64,000 nt of DNA from Polaribacter atrinae. GTDB taxonomy: Bacteria; Bacteroidota; Bacteroidia; Flavobacteriales; Flavobacteriaceae. A program made the translations under genes and the position numbers. Position 1 is the stretch's first letter; the number at the start of each line of letters is the position of its first letter. Shown here one piece after another: positions 34,199 to 43,054 of the stretch. The stretch is from contig NZ_CP150660.1 in the NCBI RefSeq assembly GCF_038023995.1, positions 3,160,501 through 3,224,500 on the forward strand, given 5' to 3'. The notes under the pieces were generated by a model. The model saw nothing but the letters and a program-made list of their open reading frames with translations, was not told the DNA's origin and did no database searches.

Positions 34199-34612
34199 AT
34201 GAGAAAAAAGATATTATTTATTGTGTTGTTTGTTTGTGCTACTAGTTTTTCATTTTCACAACAATTGGTTTATAAATCGATAAACCCGTTTTTTGGAGGT
34301 GGTGATTCTTTTGCGTATCAACAGTTGTTAGCTTCTGCTAATGCTCAGAATGATTTTGTAGAGGAGAACTCAAGTCTATTTAGTCAATCTTCAGAAATAG
34401 AGAATTTTACAGATAATTTAAATAGACAATTATTAAACTCACTCTCTCAAGGATTGTTTCAAGAACAATTTGGTAGTCAAGGCTTGTCAGAAGGAACCTA
34501 TGTTTACGGTTCTTTAGTTGTAGAGGTTAATCCTGGTGTTGGTGGTTTAAGTGTAAGTATCTTAAATACGTCTACGGGAGAACAAACTCAAATTACTATT
34601 CCAAACAATTAA
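34199..34612 (+). CDS. csgF: Curli assembly protein CsgF
   Basis: The 137-residue protein has a signal peptide ending FSFSQQ and the CsgF hallmark YKSINPFFGGGDSFAYQQLLASANAQN just after it. A helical Q/N-rich middle part and a beta-hairpin C-terminus (VYGSLVVEVNPGVGG) follow. CsgF sits at the outer mouth of the CsgG pore and helps anchor the nucleator. Length is typical. It lies 11 bases after csgE and 10 before csgG. Confidence 0.92.
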   Translation: MRKKILFIVLFVCATSFSFSQQLVYKSINPFFGGGDSFAYQQLLASANAQNDFVEENSSLFSQSSEIENFTDNLNRQLLNSLSQGLFQEQFGSQGLSEGTYVYGSLVVEVNPGVGGLSVSILNTSTGEQTQITIPNN

Positions 34613-34621
34613 ACAAAATCT

Positions 34622-35968
34622 ATGAAAAGGAAGTACTTTATTTTATGCTATTTCCTAATAGCAATCTTTTTTTCGAGTTGTGGAACTTATTTTAATCAAC
34701 CTTTAGACCAGTCTAGAGCTAGAATCGGAGAAAATTCATCACCGGAAATGTCTATAAAAGGTTTTTTACCAAAAAATAAAACTGTAGTTGGAGTGTATAA
34801 ATTTAGAGATCAAACTGGTCAATATAAGCCAGTAGAAAATGGTTCTACTTTTAGTACAGCTGTTACGCAGGGAGGTACTTCTATGTTGTTAAAGTCGTTA
34901 GAGGAATCTAATTGGTTTAAACCAATTGAAAGAGAGAATATTGGTAATTTATTAAATGAAAGGCAAATAATTAGAAATACTCGTCAAGAATATGCGGGAG
35001 ATAATAAGCCTATAAAAATGCCGCCATTATTATTTGCAAATTATATTGTAGAAGGTGGTGTGGTGTCTTACGATTCTAATATTATTACAGGTGGTTCTGG
35101 TTTGCGTTACTTTGGAGTTGGTGCTTCAGGTGAATATCGTCAAGATAGAATTACGGTATATTTAAGAGTTGTTTCTACATCCACAGGCCAGATTCTTAAA
35201 AATGTTTATGTCTCTAAAACGATTTTATCACAAGGTCTTTCTGCAAATCTATTTAAATACGTGTCTTTAAGAAGGTTATTAGAAGCAGAAACAGGGATTA
35301 CAAAAAATGAGCCAGCTCAATTAGCCGTAAAAGAAGCTATTGATAAGGCAGTAGAATTGTTAATTACAGAAGGTATTATAGATGGCATATGGGAGCCTGC
35401 TGGTGGAGAAGAAGTTGTAGATTTTGTAAAAAAGAATTATAAGGAAGAGCAAGAAGAGGCAGAGTTAACAGAATTATATAATAGAAAAGAAGAGTCTAGA
35501 AGAGGGAAGGTAGGCGTTGGTGTTGTTAGTGGGGTTTCTAAAATTGTTGGTGATTATTCTGATGCAGAATTCGGTTTAGGAACAGATTTACTGCTTAAAT
35601 TCATGTTAAACAAATCTAGATTTGCATTTTCTTTAGGGCTTGGTTCTACTACGCTTTCTAATAAAAATATATTTGAAAAAACAGTTTATGATTCTAGTGT
35701 CAATTTTGAATACTATCTACTCCCTAATGATAAGATAACTCCTTATGCTTATCTTGGTGTGGGGTCTATTTCTAGTAAGGATTTAAGTGATAATTACTTT
35801 AAATATCAATACGGTATTGGTTTAGAATATCTTATTACTAATAAATTGGGAATAATATTAAGAGGGGAGCAAAATATTCTATCAACAGACAATTTAGAAG
35901 GTTTGGTTAGAGGAGAGAAAAATGATAAAATTTGGCATGTTAGAGCAGGAATTAATTTCTATTTTTAA
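34622..35968 (+). CDS. csgG: CsgG curli secretion pore with C-terminal beta-barrel extension
   Basis: The 448-residue protein has a lipoprotein signal (FSSC, Cys20) and a CsgG domain (about 50-265): GVYKFRDQTGQYKP, TSMLLKSLEESNWFKPIEREN, LFANYIVEGGVVSYDSN and RYFGVGASGEYRQDRITVYLR. CsgG is a nonameric outer-membrane pore that exports curlin. E. coli CsgG ends at about 277 residues, while this protein continues through a charged linker (EEQEEAELTELYNRK) into about 150 residues of amphipathic strands ending NFYF, an outer-membrane barrel. The extension may be a Bacteroidota feature. Confidence 0.93.
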   Translation: MKRKYFILCYFLIAIFFSSCGTYFNQPLDQSRARIGENSSPEMSIKGFLPKNKTVVGVYKFRDQTGQYKPVENGSTFSTAVTQGGTSMLLKSLEESNWFKPIERENIGNLLNERQIIRNTRQEYAGDNKPIKMPPLLFANYIVEGGVVSYDSNIITGGSGLRYFGVGASGEYRQDRITVYLRVVSTSTGQILKNVYVSKTILSQGLSANLFKYVSLRRLLEAETGITKNEPAQLAVKEAIDKAVELLITEGIIDGIWEPAGGEEVVDFVKKNYKEEQEEAELTELYNRKEESRRGKVGVGVVSGVSKIVGDYSDAEFGLGTDLLLKFMLNKSRFAFSLGLGSTTLSNKNIFEKTVYDSSVNFEYYLLPNDKITPYAYLGVGSISSKDLSDNYFKYQYGIGLEYLITNKLGIILRGEQNILSTDNLEGLVRGEKNDKIWHVRAGINFYF

Positions 35969-35981
35969 AAAATAAATTAGT

Positions 35982-37484
35982 ATGAAAACCTTACAAAAAT
36001 TATTAACTCTTGTAATTATTAGCCTATTGTTTAGTTGTGGTGAGGAGACTACAATTGGTGCTGTAGAGTTTGGGAAAGTTACAGGAAAGGTTGTGAAATC
36101 AAGCAATTTTGAGCCTGTTGAGAATGCAAAAGTAACTTTGTCACCCACAAATAATACTACATTTACAGATGTTAACGGAGAATTTTTTTATGATGAAGTT
36201 CCTGTAAATGAATATTCTGTAGAAGCTTCAAAAGAGGGGTTTCTAAATAGTTTTGAGCCAGTTTCTTTAGAAGCGGGAACAACCGTTAATGTTATTTTTG
36301 AAATGCAGGTAGAAACTGCATTTAATATTCCACCAACAAGTCCAGTTTTATTAATGCCTATTGATGGTGTTGTTGATGTTGAAAATTCAGTTGAATTGGT
36401 TTGGTCTTCTGCTAGTGTAGATGATGATGATTTAACATATAGATTAGAGATTAAAAATGATTTTAATAATGATGTCATTAAAGTTCAAAATCTTTCTGAT
36501 ACCACTTACGTGGTTTCTAATTTAAAATTTGGAAAAAAATACTTTTGGCAAGTTGCGGTAACGGATAATATAAATTCTGAAGTTCTAAGCAGTTCAAATT
36601 CATTTACTATAAAAGGGAATCCAGATAACAGGTATACTTATGTAAGAGTTGAAGGGGGGAATAATGTAATTTATTCATCGAGTTTAGATGAAGATTTTGA
36701 TGAAATAAATACCGTTAAATTAACAGAATCGAATACAAATTCTTGGAGGCCTAGAAAAAATAATACTGTAAACTTAATTGCATTTTTAAGACTATTTAAT
36801 AACGAGGCTCATATTTTTACCATGAAACCAGATGGTTCCGATGTAAAAAGAGTAACTTCAGATATACCTATTAATACTTTTGATTTAAACGAAGTAGATT
36901 TTTCTTGGTCTTCAACTGGAGATAAACTTATTTATCCAAGTTTTGATAAATTGTATATGATTAATAAAGACGGTAGTGGTCTTCAAATGTTGTATAAAAC
37001 TACAAATGGACATTTAATAACCGAGTGTGATTGGAGTGATGATGGAACAAAAATAGCGCTAAGAACAAATAATTCTGAGGGTTACGATGGGGCTATTTAT
37101 ACCATTGATATGAGCGGAAATGTATTAACTACGGTGGTGTCCGGAAGTGCTGGAGCTTTGGGAGGTTTAAACTTGTCTATAGATGGTAATTTATTAATTT
37201 ACACTAAAGATGTAAGTGGTTTTCAGTCATTAAGTTATAGAAGACTGAGTAATAAAGTTTTTAAGTATAATTTTTTAACAATGACGGAAACAGAAATATT
37301 TACATCAAGACCAATAGGTACTAACGATTTAGATCCTCGATTTTCTCCAAATGAGGCAGAAATAATTTATGTAAATACTTCTAATGATGGTGTTTCTGAA
37401 AATAAAATATTTACCTCGCCAATTGATGGGAATAATAATAGAGAAGAAGTGTTTCTAGATGCAATTATGGCAGATTGGGAATAA
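35982..37484 (+). CDS. Lipoprotein with FN3-like and beta-propeller parts, last gene of the curli operon
   Basis: The 500-residue protein has a lipoprotein signal (LFSC, Cys19), a carboxypeptidase-like regulatory domain (about 32-105: GKVTGKVVKSSNFEPVENAK), an FN3-like domain (about 115-210: PPTSPVLLMPIDGVVDVENS, then FGKKYFWQVAVTDN) and a propeller made of TolB/WD-like blades (HIFTMKPDGSDVKRVTSD, then KLYMINKDGSGLQMLYK). It follows csgG by 13 bases and is followed by a terminator, so it belongs to the curli transcript. Its role (fibre anchoring or surface scaffold) is inference. Confidence 0.85.
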   Translation: MKTLQKLLTLVIISLLFSCGEETTIGAVEFGKVTGKVVKSSNFEPVENAKVTLSPTNNTTFTDVNGEFFYDEVPVNEYSVEASKEGFLNSFEPVSLEAGTTVNVIFEMQVETAFNIPPTSPVLLMPIDGVVDVENSVELVWSSASVDDDDLTYRLEIKNDFNNDVIKVQNLSDTTYVVSNLKFGKKYFWQVAVTDNINSEVLSSSNSFTIKGNPDNRYTYVRVEGGNNVIYSSSLDEDFDEINTVKLTESNTNSWRPRKNNTVNLIAFLRLFNNEAHIFTMKPDGSDVKRVTSDIPINTFDLNEVDFSWSSTGDKLIYPSFDKLYMINKDGSGLQMLYKTTNGHLITECDWSDDGTKIALRTNNSEGYDGAIYTIDMSGNVLTTVVSGSAGALGGLNLSIDGNLLIYTKDVSGFQSLSYRRLSNKVFKYNFLTMTETEIFTSRPIGTNDLDPRFSPNEAEIIYVNTSNDGVSENKIFTSPIDGNNNREEVFLDAIMADWE

Positions 37485-37507
37485 TTAAAATAAAAAATAT
37501 TCAACTA

Positions 37508-37543
37508 AAAAAACCAAATGATAAAAATCATTTGGTTTTTTTA
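37508..37543 (+). terminator. Terminator of the curli operon
   Basis: A 13-bp stem (AAAACCAAATGAT/ATCATTTGGTTTT) with a short A loop and seven T. Confidence 0.92.
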
Positions 37544-37593
37544 TGATGCCACATAAAAGAAAGTTAAATTTGCAGCAACAACAACACAACAAC

Positions 37594-38772
37594 ATGAGTC
37601 AAGAAGTTTCTAAAAGATACGCACAAAGAGGTGTTTCGGCATCAAAAGAAGATGTACACAATGCAATTAAGAATATAGACAAGGGCTTGTTTCCTAAAGC
37701 ATTTTGTAAAATTGTTCCAGATTATTTAACAAACGATGATGATTATTGTCTAATAATGCATGCAGATGGAGCGGGTACAAAATCTTCTTTAGCCTATATG
37801 TATTGGAAAGAAACTGGTGACATTTCTGTTTGGAAAGGCATTGCTCAAGATGCTTTAATCATGAATATTGATGATCTGTTATGTGTTGGTGCAACAGATA
37901 ATATTATGTTATCTTCTACTATTGGTAGAAATAAAAGCAAAATTCCTGGAGAAGTTTTATCAGCAATTATAAACGGAACAGAAGAATTAATCGAAGATTT
38001 AAAAGGTTTTGGAGTAACGATTCATTCAACCGGAGGAGAAACTGCAGATGTCGGCGATTTAGTACGAACTATTATTGTAGATTCTACAGTAACTGCAAGA
38101 ATGAAACGTACAGATGTTGTAGATAATGCAAACATAAAAGCAGGTGATGTAATTGTTGGTTTAGAATCTTTTGGACAAGCAAGTTACGAAACTGAATACA
38201 ATGGAGGTATGGGGTCTAACGGATTAACTTCTGCAAGACACGATGTTTTTCATAAATATTTAGCAGAAAAATACCCAGAAAGTTTTGATGCTGCTGTACC
38301 TGAAGATTTAGTGTACTCTGGTAATACAAAATTAACAGACAAGGTAGAAAACTCTCCTATTGATGCAGGTAAATTGGTATTGTCTCCAACAAGAACGTAC
38401 GCGCCAATAATTAAGAAAATCTTATCAGAATTTAATTCGGATACTGTACACGGAATGATTCATTGTTCTGGTGGTGCACAAACAAAAATATTACACTTTG
38501 TAGATGAGTTGCATATTGTAAAAGACAATATGTTTCCGATTCCGCCTTTATTTAAGTTGATACAAGAACAATCTAAAACAGATTGGAAAGAAATGTATCA
38601 AGTATTTAACTGTGGTCATAGAATGGAGATTTATGTTTCTCCAGAAATAGCAGAAGATATTATTGCTATTTCAAAATCGTTTAATGTAGATGCAAAAATT
38701 GTGGGTAGAGTAGAAGCTTCAGCAACTAAAAAACTGACCATTACAAGTGAGTTTGGTGTCTTTGAATATTAA
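37594..38772 (+). CDS. purM: Phosphoribosylformylglycinamidine cyclo-ligase (AIR synthase)
   Basis: The protein (392 residues from this start) has MSQEVSKRYAQRGVSASKEDV, then HADGAGTKSSLAYMYWKE, AQDALIMNIDDLLCVGA and HSTGGETADVGDLVRT, the ATP- and metal-binding motifs of PurM/PurL-type enzymes, and the C-terminal GHRMEIYVSPE. PurM converts FGAM to AIR in purine synthesis. Bacteroidota PurM is longer than the usual 345 residues, as here. An ATG 51 bases upstream is in frame but overlaps the curli terminator, so 37594 is preferred. Confidence 0.93.
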   Translation: MSQEVSKRYAQRGVSASKEDVHNAIKNIDKGLFPKAFCKIVPDYLTNDDDYCLIMHADGAGTKSSLAYMYWKETGDISVWKGIAQDALIMNIDDLLCVGATDNIMLSSTIGRNKSKIPGEVLSAIINGTEELIEDLKGFGVTIHSTGGETADVGDLVRTIIVDSTVTARMKRTDVVDNANIKAGDVIVGLESFGQASYETEYNGGMGSNGLTSARHDVFHKYLAEKYPESFDAAVPEDLVYSGNTKLTDKVENSPIDAGKLVLSPTRTYAPIIKKILSEFNSDTVHGMIHCSGGAQTKILHFVDELHIVKDNMFPIPPLFKLIQEQSKTDWKEMYQVFNCGHRMEIYVSPEIAEDIIAISKSFNVDAKIVGRVEASATKKLTITSEFGVFEY

Positions 38773-38796
38773 AAGAAATCAAAAAATAAGGATATA

Positions 38797-38838
38797 AAAA
38801 ACTCCAAATACTTTTAAAAGTATTTGGAGTTTTTTTTG
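38797..38838. terminator. Terminator after purM
   Basis: AAAACTCCAAATACTTTT and its perfect complement form an 18-bp stem with almost no loop, then T residues. It may also terminate minus-strand transcription of the TPR gene downstream. Confidence 0.9.
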
Positions 38839-38913
38839 TTTTGAACTAAGAATTTCTATAGAATTTTATAAGTTGTTAAAAGAGTGACTAATTTTTGAGT
38901 TTTAGTAAACTGA

Positions 38914-39525
38914 TTAATATTCATATTCTAGACGTTCTCTTAATTCTAGTAGTTCAGTTTTTTGAGGAAATTGTTTTATCAACCTATCAACTAATTTTTT
39001 TCCTTTCAGACAATCTTTAAATTCATTTTCACATCTTAGACTATATGCGTTGGCTAATCGGTGGTTTATTACATAATCGTTTGGTAAAATTTTATTCGCT
39101 ATTTCATATTCGAAAATGGCATTGTGCCAACTTCTTTCTTTTAGCCAATTATCGCCTTTCAAAATATATACAAGGCTTCTTTCAGCTTTATCTTTTAATT
39201 GAATTTTTTCAACATCTGCTTTAGTAACATTGTTATTCTGACTAACATTGTAAGTTACTAAACCTATTATAGAAAGCAGAACAAGAAGCGTGATACATAT
39301 AGTATAAAATTTTCTCTCCCTTTCTTTTATAATCTTTAATCGAATAGTTCTTAATTGTGCTTTAGTGGCTTTTTTTAATACAATTTCACCTCCTGCAGAT
39401 TTAATATATTCACTTTTAAGACTAAGAAAAGTCCTTTCAGGTCTGAACAGGCTTTTTTTTCTGAGTAATCTTTTATTGTTACTCAAACTAGTTCTCATTC
39501 CTTGAATACTTCCTCCTCCTGCCAT
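38914..39525 (-). CDS. Membrane protein with TPR-like C-terminus
   Basis: The 203-residue protein starts MAGGGSIQGMRTSLSNNKRLL and has a basic region, a single membrane helix at about 73-92 (FYTICITLLVLLSIIGLV) and a C-terminal part with two helix pairs resembling TPRs (SWHNAIFEYEIANKILPND, then HRLANAYSLRC). I recall the N-terminal pattern in many Flavobacteriaceae as an uncharacterised inner-membrane protein, so this gene is probably resident and not part of the adjacent defence island. Function is unknown. Confidence 0.75.
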   Translation of the reverse strand: MAGGGSIQGMRTSLSNNKRLLRKKSLFRPERTFLSLKSEYIKSAGGEIVLKKATKAQLRTIRLKIIKERERKFYTICITLLVLLSIIGLVTYNVSQNNNVTKADVEKIQLKDKAERSLVYILKGDNWLKERSWHNAIFEYEIANKILPNDYVINHRLANAYSLRCENEFKDCLKGKKLVDRLIKQFPQKTELLELRERLEYEY

Positions 39526-39977
39526 TTTTTTTAGTTTTTAATGTTTTCGAATGGTTTAGTCTATGAGAATTTCTGGGGTTTAAACCGCAGTTTTCTGATG
39601 TTTAAATTTAGTGTTTTTAATATTTTGGAGACATGTTGTTTTATTGAATTTATCAATTTTTTAGCCCCATTTTTGTAAACCACAGTTATTTTTCAAATCA
39701 GAAAATATTTTTAAAACCTTCTTTGGCTGAATTGCTAAATATTAAATTAACTACTTAGATTCCCCTTTACGATTATATGTGTAGATTATTCCAACGATAA
39801 GAGCAAGAAACTAACTTTAATAGCAGTTTTAGATAAATTGATGAAACTAACGTTTCAGTTTTATTAAAATAAATAGTAATTACATAAAAAATAAAAGCTC
39901 AAAATAGGAATTGATAGAATTATGAGCCTAGAATAATAGTGTCTAAATTTATTGAAGAAAAGAGTTGTTTTTTTAGG
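39526..39977. other. Non-coding border of the accessory segment
   Basis: About 450 bases with no credible gene. A GGTTTAAACCGCAGTTTT stretch at 39575-39595 resembles GTAGTTTAAATTGCGGTTTT near 43176-43195 on the other side of the island, which might mark the borders. The rest is AT-rich with no clear promoter or fold. Confidence 0.4.
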
Positions 39978-40898
39978 TCAGTTGTTTGTTTTAAGCAGTA
40001 TTTCTAGTTTTTTTTCCACCGAATAATTCATTTCGTCCTCAAGTTTAGTTCGGACAAAATAATATATAAAATCAGGGATTAATGGGCTTAAAACTCTGTT
40101 GTGATAAATTCTATCTTGGATTTTTCTCAATAATTCTTGGTCAATTTCCGAATTGATATTTACATCATTTAATTTTGATTCTATTAAGTTTCTCAAATGA
40201 TTGAGATTGTCAATTGATTCCGTGTTAGAATTGATTTCTTTATATGCAAACATAAACACAGGTATTGAAGGTAAAATAACTTCAATTAGAAATGTTTGTA
40301 AACTCAAATCATTAAATAACGATAATAAAAAAAGTGTAACTACGGTAAGAATTGACAAAACTAGAACAGTACTTTTATATCGTTTTCTAACGGAGTAATC
40401 GTAAGTTATATTTGTCCTTTGACAAAGTAAACTTGCAATGTTTGTTTTTACATCTTTAAGATTTAAAGAATACCAACTAGTTACTTTTTGAACAAGAGAT
40501 TTATTTTTTCTTGCTTTTTTTGAATTTCTTCTTATGGTTTCCTTGTCTATAAAAAGTGAATTTAATGTTTCATTTGTTGGAATATCGAGAACTTCACAAT
40601 CAAATTGTTCTTGAATTGATGCTGCTATGTTTTTTAATCTTTCTACAATTTTTTCTACAATTTTTTCGCCAATAGCAGCAAAGACAAGATATAAAGCAAA
40701 TATATAGCTTGATTGGTCTATTAGTTTTGGGTCTAATTTTACTATAATAGAAATGATTATTGGAAGCGGTACAGTTATAAATATCAATAAACCTTGATAA
40801 TTTTTCGCATTAGAATAAACAGTTTTTTGGGCAAGTAAATCATCAATTTGATTATCTTGGTTTTGTAGGTTTAATATTTTTTTTCCTTTATTAGCCAT
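39978..40898 (-). CDS. S-4TM family putative pore-forming effector (CBASS)
   Basis: The 306-residue protein has four membrane helices in two pairs: about 36-55 (LLIFITVPLPIIISII), 62-80 (SYIFALYLVFAAIGEK), 178-197 (TVLVLSILTVVTLFLLSLF) and 203-222 (FLIEVILPSIPVFMFAY), with soluble parts between and a helical C-terminus. This layout fits the S-4TM effectors found beside CD-NTases. In known CBASS systems such proteins disrupt the inner membrane when the cyclic nucleotide is made. The start overlaps the CD-NTase end by 8 bases. No effector ligand-binding domain is recognisable by eye. Confidence 0.86.
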   Translation of the reverse strand: MANKGKKILNLQNQDNQIDDLLAQKTVYSNAKNYQGLLIFITVPLPIIISIIVKLDPKLIDQSSYIFALYLVFAAIGEKIVEKIVERLKNIAASIQEQFDCEVLDIPTNETLNSLFIDKETIRRNSKKARKNKSLVQKVTSWYSLNLKDVKTNIASLLCQRTNITYDYSVRKRYKSTVLVLSILTVVTLFLLSLFNDLSLQTFLIEVILPSIPVFMFAYKEINSNTESIDNLNHLRNLIESKLNDVNINSEIDQELLRKIQDRIYHNRVLSPLIPDFIYYFVRTKLEDEMNYSVEKKLEILLKTNN

Positions 40899-41877
40899 AA
40901 GTTGGGAAATCTGGTCCGAAAATTTCTCGCCATTTATTTATTGCTTTTTGTTGGTCTTTTTCGTTTGTTTCTGCATATACTGCTTCTTTAGCTTTTTCGT
41001 AAGCCCAATCAGCTTTTTTAGATATTGCTATTTTTTCTGAAAATGTAAATGTATTTAGGTCTCCTTGATAGCCCTTAGGGTCATATACTGAATTTAATAT
41101 AGCAGAAGATAGGTAATAGAAAAAATCTCTAATATCAAAATCTATCCATTGGCTCAATTCCGTTTTAGAATTAGCAAAATTTAGAACTATATTCTCGAAT
41201 AAGTACGAGCCGGTTGTATAAGTAGAATTTCTTCTATTCCAATATTTTAATATTCTTATTAATTGTAATGTTCTCCCATCTTTGGCTTGATTTGCATCAG
41301 TAACTCTTTTTTGGTCGATTCTTGGGTCAGTTGGTTTCCAATCTCCGTTTCCATCAGGAATTAAATATAAATCTATATCTGTGAAAAAACAAGGAACAAT
41401 ATCAAATACCCATTCATAAGAATTAAGACTCAATGTAGCAGCTTCACCGCGACTATGCAGTTCAGCCGATTTGTATTGACCAATTTGTGATAAAGAGTTT
41501 TTTACTTTATTAACTACTCTTCTCGAATTTAAAATATCCGAGTCAGATAAATTCTTCAATCTTTGCCCAGTGTTAGGTGTGTTTATTTTATAGTGGTTGG
41601 TATTGTATTTTGTATAAGTCGCACCATTTCCATTAAAGCAAAACATTAAATCGACATCATCTAATTCTCTAATTTTTGTTTTTCTTTGAAAAGAACCAAA
41701 ATTGACGTGTTTGGATTCGTTTTTTAAGGGAAAATTTAAATCTTCTTTTGAATCTAATCCATTTAATTGTGTGAACAACCAGTCTCGGCTTGTGCGAGCT
41801 TTGTCAGTTCTATCTTTCAAAAGATTTACTATGTCGTTATTAAATTCGTTAAAAGCTGAATTTACTGATGTTGCCAT
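40891..41877 (-). CDS. CD-NTase (cGAS/DncV-like cyclic oligonucleotide synthase), CBASS
   Basis: The 328-residue protein has the nucleotidyltransferase active site: NFGSFQRKT (Gly61-Ser62 helix start), ELDDVDLMFCF with metal ligands Asp74 and Asp76, and VFDIVPCF with the third Asp at about 159. The rest fits an OAS/cGAS-like fold (LIRILKYWNRR, then YLFENIVLNFA). CD-NTases make cyclic di- or trinucleotides on phage infection. It overlaps the S-4TM effector gene by 8 bases. There is no Cap2/Cap3 or HORMA gene, so this is a minimal type I CBASS. The product nucleotide cannot be told from sequence. Confidence 0.9.
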   Translation of the reverse strand: MATSVNSAFNEFNNDIVNLLKDRTDKARTSRDWLFTQLNGLDSKEDLNFPLKNESKHVNFGSFQRKTKIRELDDVDLMFCFNGNGATYTKYNTNHYKINTPNTGQRLKNLSDSDILNSRRVVNKVKNSLSQIGQYKSAELHSRGEAATLSLNSYEWVFDIVPCFFTDIDLYLIPDGNGDWKPTDPRIDQKRVTDANQAKDGRTLQLIRILKYWNRRNSTYTTGSYLFENIVLNFANSKTELSQWIDFDIRDFFYYLSSAILNSVYDPKGYQGDLNTFTFSEKIAISKKADWAYEKAKEAVYAETNEKDQQKAINKWREIFGPDFPTYG

Positions 41878-41942
41878 TTGGTTTGTTTATATTTCGTACA
41901 AAGTTGATGTGTTATGGAAAGTGGCGTTTAAAGTGAACGGCT

Positions 41943-42030
41943 ATTTTCCGAAGGAAAATGGGAGTTTACAAAAATGCAACTAACTTTGATTAAGCTAAAA
42001 GTAGCAATTTTTTATACACGATGTTACCTG
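41943..42030. repeat. Hairpin pair upstream of the CBASS operon
   Basis: ATTTTCC-GAA-GGAAAAT forms a 7-bp hairpin at 41943-41959. A second imperfect hairpin (TGCAACT... and ...AGTAGCA) spans 41975-42006, followed by TTTATACACGATGTTACCTG. I recall similar short folds ending in a TATACnnnnTGTTA motif near many accessory genes in Bacteroidota. It could be a promoter region, a transcript fold or a recombination remnant. Confidence 0.4.
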
Positions 42031-42061
42031 TAGTTTTATTTATTTGTCATAATTAATTCGA

Positions 42062-43054
42062 CTAATTTTTTGAATGTACTTCTAACCAATTTATTGCTTT
42101 TTCGTTTTTTAATTGAGCAGCCCTTTTTATATTCTCAAATGCCAGTTCACTTTCATTATTCTTATAATGTTGTTCACCTTTTTGTAGATATGTCAAAGAA
42201 AGAACTGATTTTAGATCCTTGCTGTCAGGGTTGATTTTTTTTACTTGTTCATAACAGGCAAGAGCAGAATCATACTGTTCTTTGTCAGCATAGTTAATTC
42301 CAAGAACTATCCAATCTTTTTCTGTTCGCCAATCAATAAGATTAAAGTCTTCCAAATCATTATGCGTTGGTAGTTTTTTCTTAATTGCATTGCCCACTTT
42401 GTAATTTTCATGTCCTGACTGAGGTAAGTCGTCATTGTCTGTATCAATGAAAGACATGTCAAGATAAATGTTAATACTGCTCAAATTTTCAATTCGTTTT
42501 TCTTTGTCTGGAACTTCATAAATTGATTCCTTCAAATTGAAATAATCGAAGTTGAACAATATTGCCTTTCTTATGTAATTTTTTGAAACAGGAAGAATAC
42601 TATCTGGCTTGAACATCCCTTTATAATTATTCTCCGCTAAAACTTTTCCGTAAGCAGAAATTATTTCTTGAGAAAAGGGAAAACAATATAAGTCATCCAA
42701 TTTCCATTTTAAAGGGAATTTAATATCATCGAAAGTTAACTTGGCAAGTAAAGTTGCTTTATTTTCATTCTTTTGCCTACCAAACAACATATCTCTACTT
42801 TCGACTTCATCTAATGTTTTTAGCCAAAGTAAATGAAGATTTATTTCTTGTTTTCTTTTCCAATCTCCCGAAAAGTTAGCTTGTAATAAGTCTTCATCAA
42901 GTTTTTTCTTGATTTTTAAGTATGGGGTATTGCTTTCCTTTTTCCTCTTTATAGAATTGAATAAAAGTCTAGCGACTATTAAACCTCCAATGATGTAAAG
43001 TATTGTCATTAATTCTGTTGTTTTATGTTGTTCTTTTAAAGCACTAATGTTCAT
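42062..43054 (-). CDS. TPR-containing membrane protein of unknown function
   Basis: The 330-residue protein has an N-terminal membrane helix (about 15-33: LMTILYIIGGLIVARLLF), a long middle part without recognised motifs (for example FKPDSILPVSKNYIRK and INIYLDMSFIDTDND) and two or three TPR-like repeats at the C-terminus (IVLGINYADKEQYDSALACYEQVKKIN, written here in part, then SLTYLQKGEQHY). It is upstream of the CBASS pair in the same direction, separated by 184 bases with hairpins. It may be accessory cargo, but no link to defence can be shown. Confidence 0.7.
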   Translation of the reverse strand: MNISALKEQHKTTELMTILYIIGGLIVARLLFNSIKRKKESNTPYLKIKKKLDEDLLQANFSGDWKRKQEINLHLLWLKTLDEVESRDMLFGRQKNENKATLLAKLTFDDIKFPLKWKLDDLYCFPFSQEIISAYGKVLAENNYKGMFKPDSILPVSKNYIRKAILFNFDYFNLKESIYEVPDKEKRIENLSSINIYLDMSFIDTDNDDLPQSGHENYKVGNAIKKKLPTHNDLEDFNLIDWRTEKDWIVLGINYADKEQYDSALACYEQVKKINPDSKDLKSVLSLTYLQKGEQHYKNNESELAFENIKRAAQLKNEKAINWLEVHSKN

